From the NCBI GenBank assembly GCA_016125045.1, contig WGML01000007.1, positions 124,001-188,000 on the forward strand: DNA of 64,000 nt. The letters run 5' to 3'. Below are positions 53,703 through 63,717 of this stretch, in pieces; positions within the stretch are counted from its first letter, which is position 1, and every line of letters begins with the position of its first letter. The stretch is from a bacterium. GTDB lineage: Bacteria > Pseudomonadota > Alphaproteobacteria > Caulobacterales > Hyphomonadaceae. The translations under genes and the position numbers were made by a program. Below the pieces are notes generated by a model, which was not told the origin of the DNA, searched no databases, and saw only the letters and a list, made by a program, of their open reading frames with translations.

Positions 53703-54226
53703 CCACACTCGCCCCCCGCCCTCCCCTCCACGGCGCGCTCTTCGCCGCGATGTTTGCGCTCGCCGCCCCGCTCGGGGGTTGCGGGTTTCAGCCCCTCTAT
53801 GGTTCGACCGGGATGGCCGCCGCCGGTCCGATCCAGGTCGACGCGATCGACGGGCGGACCGGGCACTTCCTCCGGCAGGAGCTCGTGCGCACCGTTGGTC
53901 CCGGTCTTCCCGGCGTCGAGGGCGCCGCTCGGCTCGAGGTCACGCTCAATGAATCGATCGACCGTCTGGGCTTTGCAGTCGACCAGGCGGCGTCGCGAAG
54001 CGACTATGTGGGCGTCGCCCTCTATCGTCTGATCGCCTCTGATGGCAGCCTCGTTGCGTCCGGCGAGGTCAAGGAGTCGGCGAGTTTCAACTTTGCTGAT
54101 TCCGCGTTCGCCGACATCGCCGCCCAGACCGCCGCCCGCGAGCGGGTGGCGAGCCTCCTCGCCCGGTCGGTGCGCGAGGAATTGGTCCTCTCCCTCTCCA
54201 GCGCCCGCGCGCCGAAAGCGCAATGA
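53699..54226 (+). CDS. lptE: LPS-assembly lipoprotein LptE
   Basis: This 175-residue lipoprotein has a lipobox GGCG (Cys28) and the LptE pattern GCGFQPLYG and then a two-strand, two-helix domain. LptE plugs the LptD barrel that inserts lipopolysaccharide into the outer leaflet. The segment [25 protein letters not shown] is typical. Overlaps of four bases with leuS and holA indicate translational coupling. The same order is common in alphaproteobacteria. Confidence 0.94.
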   Translation: MTTLAPRPPLHGALFAAMFALAAPLGGCGFQPLYGSTGMAAAGPIQVDAIDGRTGHFLRQELVRTVGPGLPGVEGAARLEVTLNESIDRLGFAVDQAASRSDYVGVALYRLIASDGSLVASGEVKESASFNFADSAFADIAAQTAARERVASLLARSVREELVLSLSSARAPKAQ

Positions 54227-55227
54227 AACTCGCCGGGCCCAAGGCGCTCGCCTTCTGCGACCGTCCCCCCGCCGCCATCCGGATCGCGCTCATTCACGGC
54301 GACGACCGCGGTCTTGTCGCCTTCGCGGCCGATCGGCTGGCCCGGACCTGGGTACCAGATGGTGACGAATTCGACCTGGTCCGGATGACGGAAGACGATC
54401 TCCGTCAGGACGCGGGGCGCCTCGGCGATGAGTTGTGCGCAAGGTCGCTTCTCGGCGGGACGCGCCTTGTCCGCCTTCGCATCGAACGCGAGACATCCGC
54501 CAAGCCCGCGATCGACGCCCTCGCCGACATCGACGCTGGCAAGCTGTTCGCCGAGAGCTTCTGGATCGTTGAAGCCGGGTCGCTCGGGCGCACATCAAAA
54601 CTTCGCGCGGCGTTCGAGGCGAGTGCGCGAGCCGCCGCGCTGCATCTCTTTCCAGACTCAGAGGAAGCGATCGCCGAACTCATCCGCACGGGGCTCGCCG
54701 AGGCGCGGGTGAAGATCGAGCCCGCCGCGGTCGGCTTGCTCTCGTTCGAGCTTGCGGGCGACCGGCGCCTCGCGCTCTCCGAACTCGAAAAGCTCAGCCT
54801 GTTCGGCGAGGGACTCGACCGCGCTTTGTCGATCGATGATGTTCGCGCGCTCAGCGCCACCGAGCAGGCGACCGGCGCGGACGACGCATCGGACGCCGCG
54901 CTCGCGGGCCGTCACGCGGATGCCGTTCGCGACCTTGACCGCATGCTCGACGCCGGCGGCTCACCGATCTCGGCCCTTCGCACACTCCACTTCCGGCTCA
55001 TGAGAATGATGGACGCGGTGGCGTCCAACGCGTCCCAGGGCATGCGGCTTCGTCCGCCCGTCTATGAGCGGGACTGGCCCGCCTTCCAGAGATCGATGGC
55101 GCGGTGGTCTCCGCGCAAGGTGCAGGCCGCGCTCGAAGGGCTCTATCGCGCGGAGGCCGACTGCAAGCAGGCGGGCGCTCCAGCGGACGCGATCGTTCGC
55201 ACCCTGTTTGATCGCATCGCGAGATAG
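54223..55227 (+). CDS. holA: DNA polymerase III delta subunit
   Basis: This 334-residue clamp-loader subunit opens the beta sliding clamp. It has the AAA+-like fold without Walker motifs: ALIHGDDRGLVAFAADRL, a central segment LLSFELAGDRRLALSELEKLSLF and a C-terminal collar (ALRTLHFRLMRMMDAVA). Family length is normal. It is the last gene of the leuS operon and faces parB across 40 bp. Confidence 0.95.
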   Translation: MKLAGPKALAFCDRPPAAIRIALIHGDDRGLVAFAADRLARTWVPDGDEFDLVRMTEDDLRQDAGRLGDELCARSLLGGTRLVRLRIERETSAKPAIDALADIDAGKLFAESFWIVEAGSLGRTSKLRAAFEASARAAALHLFPDSEEAIAELIRTGLAEARVKIEPAAVGLLSFELAGDRRLALSELEKLSLFGEGLDRALSIDDVRALSATEQATGADDASDAALAGRHADAVRDLDRMLDAGGSPISALRTLHFRLMRMMDAVASNASQGMRLRPPVYERDWPAFQRSMARWSPRKVQAALEGLYRAEADCKQAGAPADAIVRTLFDRIAR

Positions 55228-55267
55228 CGCCGGGCCTTTCGCGCCGCGCGGGCTCGGACGCCGGGTC

Positions 55268-56173
55268 TCAGCCTGCTGACCGGCCGCGCGTCAGCAGCCG
55301 GCAAAGCTCGTCGAGCTGTTCCAGCCGCGCATAGCGAATGCGCATTTCACCGCCGGCGTTCGGCTTGTAGCGGATATCGACCCCGAGACCGAGGGCGCGC
55401 TGAAGGTCCGCCTCGAGGGCTTTCGTGTCGACATCCTTCTCGAGCGGTGCATAGGGCGTCTCGGACGGTGCGCTCCCCTGCTCCTTCGCTTTCCGGACAA
55501 GGGCCTCGGTATCGCGGACGGTCAGCCCTTTCTGGATCACGATCGCCGCCGCCGCCGCCGGGTCAGGCGCGGACAGCAAGGCGCGGGCGTGCCCCGCCGA
55601 GAGCCGCCCAAGGCGCACATGCTCCCGCACGTCATCCGGGAGATTCAAGAGCCGCAGCGTGTTCGCGACATGCTCCCGGCTCTTGCCCACCTGCGCCGCG
55701 ACATTCTCCTGCGTGCGGCCGAAGCGCGACATCAGCGCGCGATAGGCCTCGGCCTCCTCGACCGCGTTGAGGTCAGCGCGCTGCACGTTCTCGACGATCG
55801 CGACTTCGAGCGATTCAAGATCGTCCATGTCCCGGACGATCGCGGGGATCTCCGTCAGGCCCGCCAGCCGCGCCGCACGCCACCTGCGCTCGCCGGCGAT
55901 GATTTCATACCGGCCCTCCCGTTGCGGATCGGGCCGAACGAGGATCGCCTGGATCACCCCCTTGGCGCGGATCGAATCCGCAAGCTCGGCGAGCTCCGCC
56001 TGGTCGAACGTCCGCCGGGGCTGTTTCGGATTGGGGGCGACCTGGTCGAGCGCAATGGTGGCGGCCGGGCCGATTTCCGCATTCGGCTCATCGCCCTGCC
56101 CCGTGGCCGCATAGTCCCCAAGGAGCGCCGACAACCCTCGACCCAGTCTCTGTGGCCGTGCTGGCTGCGTCAT
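55268..56173 (-). CDS. parB: Chromosome-partitioning protein ParB
   Basis: This 301-residue CTPase binds parS and spreads to form the partition complex. The N-terminal CTP-binding part has PNPKQPRRTFD and GERRWRAARLAGL (box II). The helix-turn-helix (GRTQENVAAQVGKSREHVANTLRLLNLPDDV) binds parS, and the C-terminal dimerisation domain is short. It overlaps parA by ATGA. Two perfect parS sites are within 3.6 kb (57546 and 59708). Confidence 0.96.
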   Translation of the reverse strand: MTQPARPQRLGRGLSALLGDYAATGQGDEPNAEIGPAATIALDQVAPNPKQPRRTFDQAELAELADSIRAKGVIQAILVRPDPQREGRYEIIAGERRWRAARLAGLTEIPAIVRDMDDLESLEVAIVENVQRADLNAVEEAEAYRALMSRFGRTQENVAAQVGKSREHVANTLRLLNLPDDVREHVRLGRLSAGHARALLSAPDPAAAAAIVIQKGLTVRDTEALVRKAKEQGSAPSETPYAPLEKDVDTKALEADLQRALGLGVDIRYKPNAGGEMRIRYARLEQLDELCRLLTRGRSAG

Positions 56174-56976
56174 GCCGCTGTTCTTTCCCGCTCGCGCTGC
56201 AACAATTCACTCGCCAACCGGATGTAGGCTTCGCTACCCGGACATTTGTGGTCGTACAGGATCGCAGGCTTTCCGAACGACGGCGCCTCCGACAGTCTCA
56301 CATTGCGCGGAATCACCGTCTGGTAGACCTTCGCGCCAAAGAAGCTCCGCACCTCGCCGGCGACCTGATCGGACAGGTTGTTGCGGCGATCATACATGGT
56401 CAGCACCACGCCCTGGATTTCCAGGTCCGGGTTGAGGCCGCCGCGAACCAGGTCAACGGTGCGCATCAGCTGACTGAGCCCTTCGAGGGCGAGGAATTCA
56501 CACTGCAGCGGAACCAGCACGGCGTCCGCCGCCACCATGGCGTTGATCGTCAGGACGCTGAGCGAAGGCGGGCAATCGATCAGCACGAGGTCATATCCGG
56601 CGCTCTCATGGGCAGCCGCGCGGGTCCGCAATGCGTCCATCGAATCCTTGAGCCGGAAGTTTCGGCGGGGGTCCTCATGGAGCTGCACTTCGACCCCTGC
56701 GAGGTTCTCGTCGCCCGGCACCAGATCAAGATTGGGGACCAGCGTGCGGATCACCGCCTGCTCGATCGAGGCGTCGCCGATGAGGAGGTCGTAAGAGGTG
56801 ATCGCGCGCGCGGCGGGCTCGACGCCGAGCCCGGTCGAGGCATTGCCCTGCGCATCGCAATCGACCACGAGCACCCGGCGCCCGACCGCGGCGAGCGCGG
56901 TGCCGAGATTGATCGCGGTTGTGGTCTTCCCGACGCCGCCCTTCTGATTGGCGACCGCAATCACGCGCATGCTCAT
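56170..56976 (-). CDS. parA: Chromosome-partitioning ATPase ParA
   Basis: This 268-residue deviant-Walker ATPase drives origin segregation with ParB. The deviant Walker A is NQKGGVGKTTTAINLG near residue 12, Walker A' reads VLVVDCDAQGN and Walker B YDLVLIDCPPSL. The start ATG at 56976 overlaps the rsmG stop by four bases; the long upstream frame is rsmG antisense-frame material. Size matches chromosomal ParA. Confidence 0.96.
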   Translation of the reverse strand: MSMRVIAVANQKGGVGKTTTAINLGTALAAVGRRVLVVDCDAQGNASTGLGVEPAARAITSYDLLIGDASIEQAVIRTLVPNLDLVPGDENLAGVEVQLHEDPRRNFRLKDSMDALRTRAAAHESAGYDLVLIDCPPSLSVLTINAMVAADAVLVPLQCEFLALEGLSQLMRTVDLVRGGLNPDLEIQGVVLTMYDRRNNLSDQVAGEVRSFFGAKVYQTVIPRNVRLSEAPSFGKPAILYDHKCPGSEAYIRLASELLQRERERTAA

Positions 56977-57680
56977 TTCCGTCGCTTGATGCTGGACAGG
57001 ATCAGGACGCTGCCATCTGGCCCTGACAGGCTCGCCTGCGAATCGACATGGAAGGTCCAGGATTCCCGCGCCGCGGTCAATTCGGAACTCGCGTCCTTGC
57101 CTTTCAGGAAGATCGCCCGGCCGTCGTCGGTCAGCCAGGGCTCCGCATACTCCAGCAGTCTCGGGAGCGGCGCGAGCGCCCGGGCGCACACGACGTGATG
57201 CCGCTCCGCCTCGCCCTCGTCCGACCGCTGCCGTCTCACGATCAGCCCGCAATCGAGCGCCTTGGCCACGGCGTCAAGAAACTCGCACTTGCGGGGACTC
57301 TTCTCGACGAGCGACACCCGGACCGCATCCCGCCCCGCGAACACCGCGGCCAGCACCGCCCCGGGAAAACCCGCGCCGGACCCGAGGTCGACGATCCGCG
57401 TCTCGTCGTCCCGGATCAGCGGCGCGATCTGCAGCGAATCGAGCACATGACGCCGGTTCAGCCTGCCCCACTCCGCCGGCCCGATCAGATTGATCCGGGT
57501 CCGCCAGCGGTCGAGGAGTCCAAGATAGGTCGAAAGGGCCGGGAGTGTTTCACGTGAAACATTCGCAAGGTCGACCGCGTCCTCGAGACTGAACCCGTCA
57601 TCGTCCGCATGGTGCGAGGGTGGGCCGGCAGTCTTGCGCGTGGCGCGCGAAGACGGCCCCGCAAAGCCCCGCCCCGTCAA
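56973..57680 (-). CDS. rsmG: 16S rRNA (guanine-N7) methyltransferase RsmG
   Basis: This 235-residue class I methyltransferase modifies G527 of 16S rRNA. The SAM-binding motif is [16 protein letters not shown]. Its ATG at 57680 overlaps the mnmG stop. The parS site at 57546-57561 lies inside its coding sequence and encodes the residues NVSRET around position 40. The N-terminal 35 or so residues ([17 protein letters not shown]) are a low-complexity lead-in; a later start is possible. Confidence 0.95.
   Translation of the reverse strand: MTGRGFAGPSSRATRKTAGPPSHHADDDGFSLEDAVDLANVSRETLPALSTYLGLLDRWRTRINLIGPAEWGRLNRRHVLDSLQIAPLIRDDETRIVDLGSGAGFPGAVLAAVFAGRDAVRVSLVEKSPRKCEFLDAVAKALDCGLIVRRQRSDEGEAERHHVVCARALAPLPRLLEYAEPWLTDDGRAIFLKGKDASSELTAARESWTFHVDSQASLSGPDGSVLILSSIKRRK
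57546..57561. other. parS site 1, inside rsmG
   Basis: TGTTTCACGTGAAACA is a perfect 16-bp match to the bacterial parS consensus, read by ParB. It is in the coding sequence of rsmG, about 1.4 kb from parB. Confidence 0.95.
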
Positions 57681-59539
57681 GCCCGACCCCGCGCGGTCCG
57701 CTTCAGATAGCCCGCGAGCACGCCGAGGGCGCCCGGCGTCACCCCCTCGATCCGCGACGCCTGGCCGAGGGTCGACGGGCGAACAGCCGCCAGCTTTTCG
57801 CGGGCCTCGTTCGAAAGACCCGGCACCGCCAGGAAATCAAGCCCCGCCGGCAGGGTGACGGACTCGTCGCGCCGGAACGCCAGGATGTCCGCGTCCTGGC
57901 GGTCGAGGAAATGCGCATAGGCCGCCTCGATCTCCGCCTGTTCGCGCGCGAAAGCCGGCGTATCCGCAAGGTCCGGCCACAACCGGATGAGCGCATCGAA
58001 CGTGACTGCGGGGAAGGCCAGCAGCTCCATCCCCGTCCGCCGCCGTCCGTCAAGATTGATCGCGACGCCGCCCGCGCGGGCCTCGTTCGGGGTCACCGAT
58101 CGGCCGGTCAGCATCTCGCGAATCCGCGCGATCGTCGCGACGCGCGCTTCAAACGCCGCCCGGCGGACGCTCCCCACACAGCCCGCCTCGATCCCGATCG
58201 GCGTCAATCGCTGGTCGGCATTGTCGGCCCGCAGCGACAGCCGGTACTCCGCCCGCGACGTGAACATGCGATAGGGCTCGGTCACCCCCCGCGTCACGAG
58301 GTCGTCGATCATGACGCCGATATAGGCTTGCGACCGGTCAAGCCGCAGCGGCGGCGATCCGCCGGCGAGCCTCGCCGCATTCAAGCCGGCCATCAGGCCC
58401 TGCCCGGCCGCCTCCTCATAACCGGTCGTGCCGTTGATCTGCCCCGCGAGAAACAGCCCGGGCAGGCGCTTGACTTCGAGACTCGCCGAAAGCTCCCGCG
58501 GATCGACATAGTCATACTCGATCGCATAGCCGAAGCGGCGGATGACGGCGCGCTCCAGACCCGGGATCAATCGCACGAACTCCGCCTGAACCGCTTCCGG
58601 CAGCGAGGTCGAAATCCCGTTCGGATAGACGGTGTCGTCGTCCAGGCCTTCGGGCTCAAGAAAGATCTGATGGCGGTCCTTGTCAGCAAACCGCACCACC
58701 TTGTCCTCGATCGAGGGGCAATAGCGCGGCCCGCGTCCGGAGATCGCGCCGGAATAGACCGCCGACAAGCCGATATTGGCGGCGATCGCGTCGTGCACCC
58801 CCGCATGGGTATAGGTGACGCCACATGCGATCTGCGGCGTCGTGATCCGGTCGGTGAGGAAAGAGAAGGGCGTCGGCTCCTCGTCGGCGGGCTGCATCTC
58901 AAGACCCGCCCAGTCGATCGTCCGCCCGTCGAGGCGGGGGGGCGTGCCGGTCTTCAATCGGCCCATCGACAATCCGAGCCCGTAGAGCCGCTCGCCAAGC
59001 GCGACGCTCGGCGGCTCGCCCGCGCGGCCCGCCGGGATCCGCTGATCCCCGATATGGATGAGGCCGCGCAGGAACGTCCCGGTCGTCACCACCACCGCCG
59101 CCGCCCGCATCTCAAGACCGGAGCGGCAGCCAACGCCCGCCACCCGCCCCTGCTCAACGATCAGGTCCTCAACGCTGTCCTCGATCAGCGTCAATCCGGA
59201 CTGTTCCGCGAGAAGCGACTGCACCGCCTCGCGATAGAGCCGGCGGTCCGCCTGCGTGCGCGGCCCGCGAACCGCTGGTCCCTTGGAGCGGTTCAGGAGC
59301 CGGAACTGGATGCCCGCCCGGTCGGCCGCCCGTCCCATTACACCGTCGAGCGCATCGACCTCGCGGACGAGATGGCCCTTTCCAAGACCGCCGATCGCCG
59401 GGTTGCACGACATCTCTCCGATCGAGGACAGTTTCGGCGTGATGAGCGCCGTGCTGGCCCCGGCGCGAGCCGCGGCGGCCGCCGCTTCCGCGCCGGCATG
59501 CCCACCGCCAATCACCACCACATCAAACGTCTGCGTCAT
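57677..59539 (-). CDS. mnmG: tRNA uridine-5-carboxymethylaminomethyl modification enzyme MnmG (GidA)
   Basis: This 620-residue FAD protein works with MnmE to modify the wobble uridine of several tRNAs. The FAD motif is [18 protein letters not shown], and [22 protein letters not shown] matches the family. The ATG at 59539 gives the standard [13 protein letters not shown] start; the track-like extension upstream would run through parS and is rejected. It is co-transcribed with rsmG, parA and parB. Confidence 0.96.
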   Translation of the reverse strand: MTQTFDVVVIGGGHAGAEAAAAAARAGASTALITPKLSSIGEMSCNPAIGGLGKGHLVREVDALDGVMGRAADRAGIQFRLLNRSKGPAVRGPRTQADRRLYREAVQSLLAEQSGLTLIEDSVEDLIVEQGRVAGVGCRSGLEMRAAAVVVTTGTFLRGLIHIGDQRIPAGRAGEPPSVALGERLYGLGLSMGRLKTGTPPRLDGRTIDWAGLEMQPADEEPTPFSFLTDRITTPQIACGVTYTHAGVHDAIAANIGLSAVYSGAISGRGPRYCPSIEDKVVRFADKDRHQIFLEPEGLDDDTVYPNGISTSLPEAVQAEFVRLIPGLERAVIRRFGYAIEYDYVDPRELSASLEVKRLPGLFLAGQINGTTGYEEAAGQGLMAGLNAARLAGGSPPLRLDRSQAYIGVMIDDLVTRGVTEPYRMFTSRAEYRLSLRADNADQRLTPIGIEAGCVGSVRRAAFEARVATIARIREMLTGRSVTPNEARAGGVAINLDGRRRTGMELLAFPAVTFDALIRLWPDLADTPAFAREQAEIEAAYAHFLDRQDADILAFRRDESVTLPAGLDFLAVPGLSNEAREKLAAVRPSTLGQASRIEGVTPGALGVLAGYLKRTARGRA

Positions 59540-59726
59540 GTCCGCCTTCAGCGCGCCCGCCCACTGTTCGGGCCGCTGATCTAGTGCGGATCGGGGCGCC
59601 CGTCGAGTCTTGACGCCTGTTCGCCGGGGCTTGTCCGTCGGGGTTTGTTCGTTTGGTTGGGCCTCGCGCGCTGCGGCCGCGCGATTCCGTGTAAGTCTGG
59701 GCGCCGATGTTTCACGTGAAACATCT
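59540..59726. other. Intergenic region between mnmE and mnmG, with parS site 2
   Basis: This 187-bp gap holds the second parS at 59708-59723 and little else recognisable. The rest is GC-rich without a coding frame. Confidence 0.5.
59708..59723. other. parS site 2, between mnmE and mnmG
   Basis: A second perfect TGTTTCACGTGAAACA lies 3 bp downstream of the mnmE stop codon (reverse strand). With the copy at 57546 it makes two sites 2.2 kb apart, flanking mnmG. Confidence 0.95.
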
Positions 59727-61073
59727 CTACTTCCCGATGCAGAACTCGGCGAAGATCGCGTCGAGCAGATCCTCGGTGCTGACATCACCCGTGATCCGAC
59801 CGAGGGTGCGCGCGGCGAGCCGGAGCTCTTCGGCCACCAGTTCGGCGCCCGCCCCGTCGGACGCCAGATGCAGCGCCGCTTCGATGCGCTGAAGCGCCGC
59901 CTCCACCAGGGCGGCGTGTCGCTCGCGTGTGATCAGGGCCGGCTCCGCATAGGCGAGCGCGTCCTCAACCCGCCGCTCGATCGCATCCTCGAGCCGGCGC
60001 ACACCTGTTCCCGACAGCGCGCTGACGCCGAACACCGCATCGTCCAGCGCGTCCCCCGCCCCGAGATCGATCTTGTTCAGCACCACGAGATCGGCCGATC
60101 TCAACACGGGCGGGCCGGGCAGGGCGGCCAGCGGATCCGGCGACGATGCATCCAGCACCCACACGCGCAGATCCGCATCCTCGGCGCGTTCCAGCGCCCG
60201 CCGCACGCCCTCCGCCTCGATCGCGTCGGACGCCTCCCTCAGTCCCGCGGTATCGGCCACCCAGACCGGGAACCCCGCCATCACGAGGCGGACCTCCACC
60301 ACATCGCGCGTGGTCCCGGCGACAGGCGACACGATCGCGGCCTCGCGCCTCGCGATCCGGTTGAGCAGGCTGGACTTGCCCGCATTCGGCGGCCCGAGGA
60401 TCGCAACCCGGAATCCCTCTCGCACCGCCCGCCCCCGCGCCGCCGTCTGAAGCGCCGCCGTCAGCGCCGACACAAGGCGCCGCGCCGGTTCCAGGGCGCG
60501 CTCCGCCACCGTCTCCGGCACTCCTTCCTCATCGGGGAAATCGATCGACGCATCGAGGGCGGCGAGGGCGGCGAGCAGATCGCGCCGCCACGCTTCAAAC
60601 ACCCGAGATGAGCCGCCGCCCAGCACCGCAGCGGCCTGACGGCGCTGGCCCTCGGACTCGGCGTCGATCAGATCGGCGAGCGCTTCGGCCTGCACCAGGT
60701 CGAGCTTGCCCGCCTCGAACGCGCGCCGCGTGAACTCCCCGGCCTCCGCCGGCCGACAGAGGCCTGTATCCATCGCGGCGGCGAGCACCGCGTCGATCAC
60801 CGCGCGGCCGCCATGGATATGCAGTTCGAGAACATCCTCGCCGGTGAAGGAGCCAGGACCCGGCATGAAGATCACGAGCGCCTGATCGATCCGCTCGCCG
60901 CCCGCGCCCGGTCGCCCGATGCTGCGCAAGGACGCCTTCCGATCGGCCGGGGCCGGCTCGCTGGTCAGCACTTCGCAGAGTTCGCGCGCCGCTGGACCCG
61001 ATGCCCGAAGGACGGCGACGCCCGCGCGGCCAGCGCCGCTTGCAAGCGCCATGATCGTGTCGCGGGATGTCAT
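59727..61073 (-). CDS. mnmE: tRNA modification GTPase MnmE
   Basis: This 448-residue GTPase partners with MnmG. It has the N-terminal tetrahydrofolate-binding domain ([35 protein letters not shown]), a G-domain with [28 protein letters not shown] and NKID, and the invariant C-terminus FCIGK with the catalytic Cys. Length is normal. It starts 7 bp after the stop of the 2OG-oxygenase gene in transcription order downstream of rho. Confidence 0.96.
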   Translation of the reverse strand: MTSRDTIMALASGAGRAGVAVLRASGPAARELCEVLTSEPAPADRKASLRSIGRPGAGGERIDQALVIFMPGPGSFTGEDVLELHIHGGRAVIDAVLAAAMDTGLCRPAEAGEFTRRAFEAGKLDLVQAEALADLIDAESEGQRRQAAAVLGGGSSRVFEAWRRDLLAALAALDASIDFPDEEGVPETVAERALEPARRLVSALTAALQTAARGRAVREGFRVAILGPPNAGKSSLLNRIARREAAIVSPVAGTTRDVVEVRLVMAGFPVWVADTAGLREASDAIEAEGVRRALERAEDADLRVWVLDASSPDPLAALPGPPVLRSADLVVLNKIDLGAGDALDDAVFGVSALSGTGVRRLEDAIERRVEDALAYAEPALITRERHAALVEAALQRIEAALHLASDGAGAELVAEELRLAARTLGRITGDVSTEDLLDAIFAEFCIGK

Positions 61074-61080
61074 CTGCTTC

Positions 61081-61701
61081 CTATCCCCACGCCAGGTTGA
61101 AACTCACGCTGATGCGCGCGCTCGCCGCGCGGTTGGGCTGCACTTCGTGGCGCAGCCAGCTTTCCCAGAGCAGAAGGTCTCCCACCTCGGGCGCGACATG
61201 GACGAAGCGTTCCCGCTCCCGCGGCGGCGCGGCGCGAACCGGCGGAGCCGCCATCATCATCGACAGCCGGGGGTCCTCGAACCGGATCGTCCCCGAGCCG
61301 TCCGGCGTCGAGGCATAATAGGTTCCGGAGATCACGCTGTGGGGATGGATGTGACCTGAATGGGCGCCGCCGGGTCCGAGGACGTTCACCCACATCGAGT
61401 CGCAGCGAAGCCGGCCCCGGCCGAGATCAAAAGCCAGCGCGTCCGCAAGCGCGCCCGCATGCTTCAAGACCCGGTTCTCAAGCTCGGCGAAACACGTCGC
61501 CCGCGCGGGCAGATCATCCAGCGAGGCGTAGGAGGTGTAGCCGTCATAGCCGCGGTCGCGGCACCAGCGCCGCCCCGCCTCATCCTCCTTGGAGAGGCTG
61601 ATCGCCGCCGCGACGATATCATCATTCCACGCGCGGTCACGCCGATCGGTCAAAAGGCTCGCGCGGGCGATATGGGTGGGGAACAGGCGCTCGATGTCCA
61701 T
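61081..61701 (-). CDS. 2-oxoglutarate-Fe(II) oxygenase-like protein (TIGR02466 type)
   Basis: This 206-residue protein has the double-stranded beta-helix pattern of 2OG oxygenases. Iron-ligand candidates lie in HSGHIHPHSVISGTYYAS and LLLWESWLRHEVQPN, with a following Arg/Ser segment (SARISVSFNL) for 2-oxoglutarate. The start is IERLFPTHIARA. This is the TIGR02466 pattern, which is of unknown substrate. It sits between rho and mnmE, a position where such a gene is found in some alphaproteobacteria. Confidence 0.86.
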   Translation of the reverse strand: MDIERLFPTHIARASLLTDRRDRAWNDDIVAAAISLSKEDEAGRRWCRDRGYDGYTSYASLDDLPARATCFAELENRVLKHAGALADALAFDLGRGRLRCDSMWVNVLGPGGAHSGHIHPHSVISGTYYASTPDGSGTIRFEDPRLSMMMAAPPVRAAPPRERERFVHVAPEVGDLLLWESWLRHEVQPNRAASARISVSFNLAWG

Positions 61702-61789
61702 CCGTCGGCCATATCATGCGCAGGGAAGGGACGTCAGCCCGCCAACGCCCCCGCCGCCGACGCCATGCCCGTCGATGAGCGGCCCGGCG

Positions 61790-63079
61790 TCAGTTGTTCA
61801 TGGACTGGAAGAACTCGCCATTGTTCTTGGTCTGCTTCAGCTTGTCGAGCAGGAATTCGATCGCGTCCTGTGTGCCCATCGGATTGAGGATGCGCCGCAG
61901 CACATAGATTTTCTGCAGCTCCGAACGGTCGGTCAGAAGCTCTTCCTTCCGCGTGCCGGACTTCAGCACATCCATCGCGGGGAAGACCCGCTTGTCGGCG
62001 ACCTTGCGATCAAGAACGATCTCGGAATTGCCCGTGCCCTTGAATTCCTCGAAGATCACCTCGTCCATCCGGCTGCCGGTGTCGATCAGCGCGGTCGCAA
62101 CGATGGTCAGCGATCCGCCCTCCTCGAGATTTCTCGCCGCCCCGAAGAACCGCTTCGGCCGCTGCAGCGCGTTTGCATCGACGCCGCCGGTGAGCACCTT
62201 GCCGGAGGAGGGGACGACGGTGTTGTAGGCGCGTCCGAGGCGCGTGATCGAATCGAGCAGGATCACCACGTCGCGGCCGTGCTCCGCCAGGCGTTTGGCT
62301 TTCTCGATCACCATCTCCGCGACCTGAACGTGGCGCACCGCCGGTTCGTCGAAGGTCGAGGAAATCACCTCGCCCTTCACCGACCGCTGCATGTCCGTCA
62401 CCTCTTCGGGGCGTTCATCGATCAAGAGGACGAGCAGGTAGCACTCCGGATGGTTCTCGGCGATCGACTGCGCGATGTTCTGCAGCAGCACCGTCTTGCC
62501 GGTGCGCGGCGGCGCGACGATCAGCGCCCGCTGGCCCTTGCCGATCGGCGCCACGATGTCGATCACCCGGCCTGAGCGGTCCTTGCGCGTCGGATCGTCC
62601 GTCTCCATCCGCAGCCGCTTGTCAGGATAGAGCGGCGTCAGGTTGTCGAACGGCACCTTGTGGCGCGCGCGCTCGGGGTCTTCGAAATTGATCAGCGACC
62701 CGCGGACCAGCGCGAAATACCGCTCCCCATCGCGCGGGCTGCGGATCGGACCCTCGACCGTGTCGCCGGTTCTGAGGCCGAGCTTCCGGATCTGTTGCGG
62801 GCTGACATAGATGTCGTCTGGGCCCGGCAGGTAGTTCGACTGCGGCGACCGCAGGAATCCGAAACCGTCCGGCAGCACCTCGACGACGCCAACGCCGACA
62901 ATCTCGATGTCGCGCTCGGCCTGTTCCTTGAGGATTGCAAATAGAATTTCCTGTTTGTTCAGCAGCGAGGCGCCCTCGACATCCAGCGCCTCGGCCATGG
63001 TCAGAAGTTCCGCCGCCGGCTTTTTCTTCAGCTCGTTCAGCATCACGCGTTCGCGCGGCTCGTTCACGTCATCGGACAT
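61790..63079 (-). CDS. rho: Transcription termination factor Rho
   Basis: This 429-residue hexameric helicase ends transcription at untranslated RNA. It has an N-terminal helical and cold-shock RNA-binding domain ([31 protein letters not shown]) and a RecA-like ATPase with the Walker A motif [15 protein letters not shown]. The R-loop and Q-loop segments ([27 protein letters not shown]) are intact. Length is normal. It is separated from hemJ by 172 bp. Confidence 0.97.
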   Translation of the reverse strand: MSDDVNEPRERVMLNELKKKPAAELLTMAEALDVEGASLLNKQEILFAILKEQAERDIEIVGVGVVEVLPDGFGFLRSPQSNYLPGPDDIYVSPQQIRKLGLRTGDTVEGPIRSPRDGERYFALVRGSLINFEDPERARHKVPFDNLTPLYPDKRLRMETDDPTRKDRSGRVIDIVAPIGKGQRALIVAPPRTGKTVLLQNIAQSIAENHPECYLLVLLIDERPEEVTDMQRSVKGEVISSTFDEPAVRHVQVAEMVIEKAKRLAEHGRDVVILLDSITRLGRAYNTVVPSSGKVLTGGVDANALQRPKRFFGAARNLEEGGSLTIVATALIDTGSRMDEVIFEEFKGTGNSEIVLDRKVADKRVFPAMDVLKSGTRKEELLTDRSELQKIYVLRRILNPMGTQDAIEFLLDKLKQTKNNGEFFQSMNN

Positions 63080-63251
63080 GGTGGCGTCTTTATCAAAGTG
63101 GATCGTCCGGGGTGACCAGAGAATTCGACTCGCAGGCAGTCACGGCGCGCGGTCGGAACAGAACGGTCTGGGACGGACTGGACAGGAAACGGCCGATCAG
63201 GACCGCACCCCTCTCTCAACACGATTGCCCCGAACGGTCAAGCGGCCAAGC

Positions 63252-63692
63252 TCAGCCGAAACGCGGCTCGACCACGACGAGGATCACCGCGAGGATCGCG
63301 ATGACGAACGGAAGCTCGTTCATCATCCTCAGCGTCTTCGGTTCCACCGGCCGCTCTCCGGCGGCGACCTTCCGGCCGATGGACACGAGATATCCATGCA
63401 TCGCCGACAGCGCGATCACGAGCACAATCTTGCCCCAGAACCAGGGCGCGGACTGATAATAATCCCAGTTATGGCCGACGAGGCCGAGACCGAACAGCCA
63501 CGTCAGCAACAGGCTCGGCGTCATGATGAGACGCCGCAACCTCGCCGCGCCCGCATCCATCGCCGCCTCCAGGCCCCCATTCCCGGCGCCCTCCAGACGA
63601 TAAACCAGGAGCCGCGGGTACATCAGCATCGCCGCCATCCAGGCGATCATCGCCACGATGTGCCCGGCCCTCAGCCAGTCGAACACGCTCAT
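63252..63692 (-). CDS. hemJ: Protoporphyrinogen oxidase HemJ
   Basis: This 146-residue membrane enzyme oxidises protoporphyrinogen IX in heme synthesis. It has four membrane helices with the conserved His in RAGHIVAMIAWMA, then MYPRLLVYR, GKIVLVIALSAMHGYL and the C-terminal FRxxNE-like segment TLRMMNELPF. The ATG at 63692 has a GGAG site; the longer frame is not supported. It lies beside hemH, which supplies the next step. Confidence 0.93.
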   Translation of the reverse strand: MSVFDWLRAGHIVAMIAWMAAMLMYPRLLVYRLEGAGNGGLEAAMDAGAARLRRLIMTPSLLLTWLFGLGLVGHNWDYYQSAPWFWGKIVLVIALSAMHGYLVSIGRKVAAGERPVEPKTLRMMNELPFVIAILAVILVVVEPRFG

Positions 63693-63717
63693 TCGCTGCT
63701 CCGCGACGCTGCACCCG

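Noticed and set aside
57620-59584. 654-codon forward open frame over mnmG
   Set aside because: Antisense to a conserved tRNA-modification gene and rich in Arg/Pro; a shadow.
59540-59788. Upstream extension of mnmG through parS
   Set aside because: Family start [13 protein letters not shown] is at 59539, and the extension would include parS and the end of mnmE.
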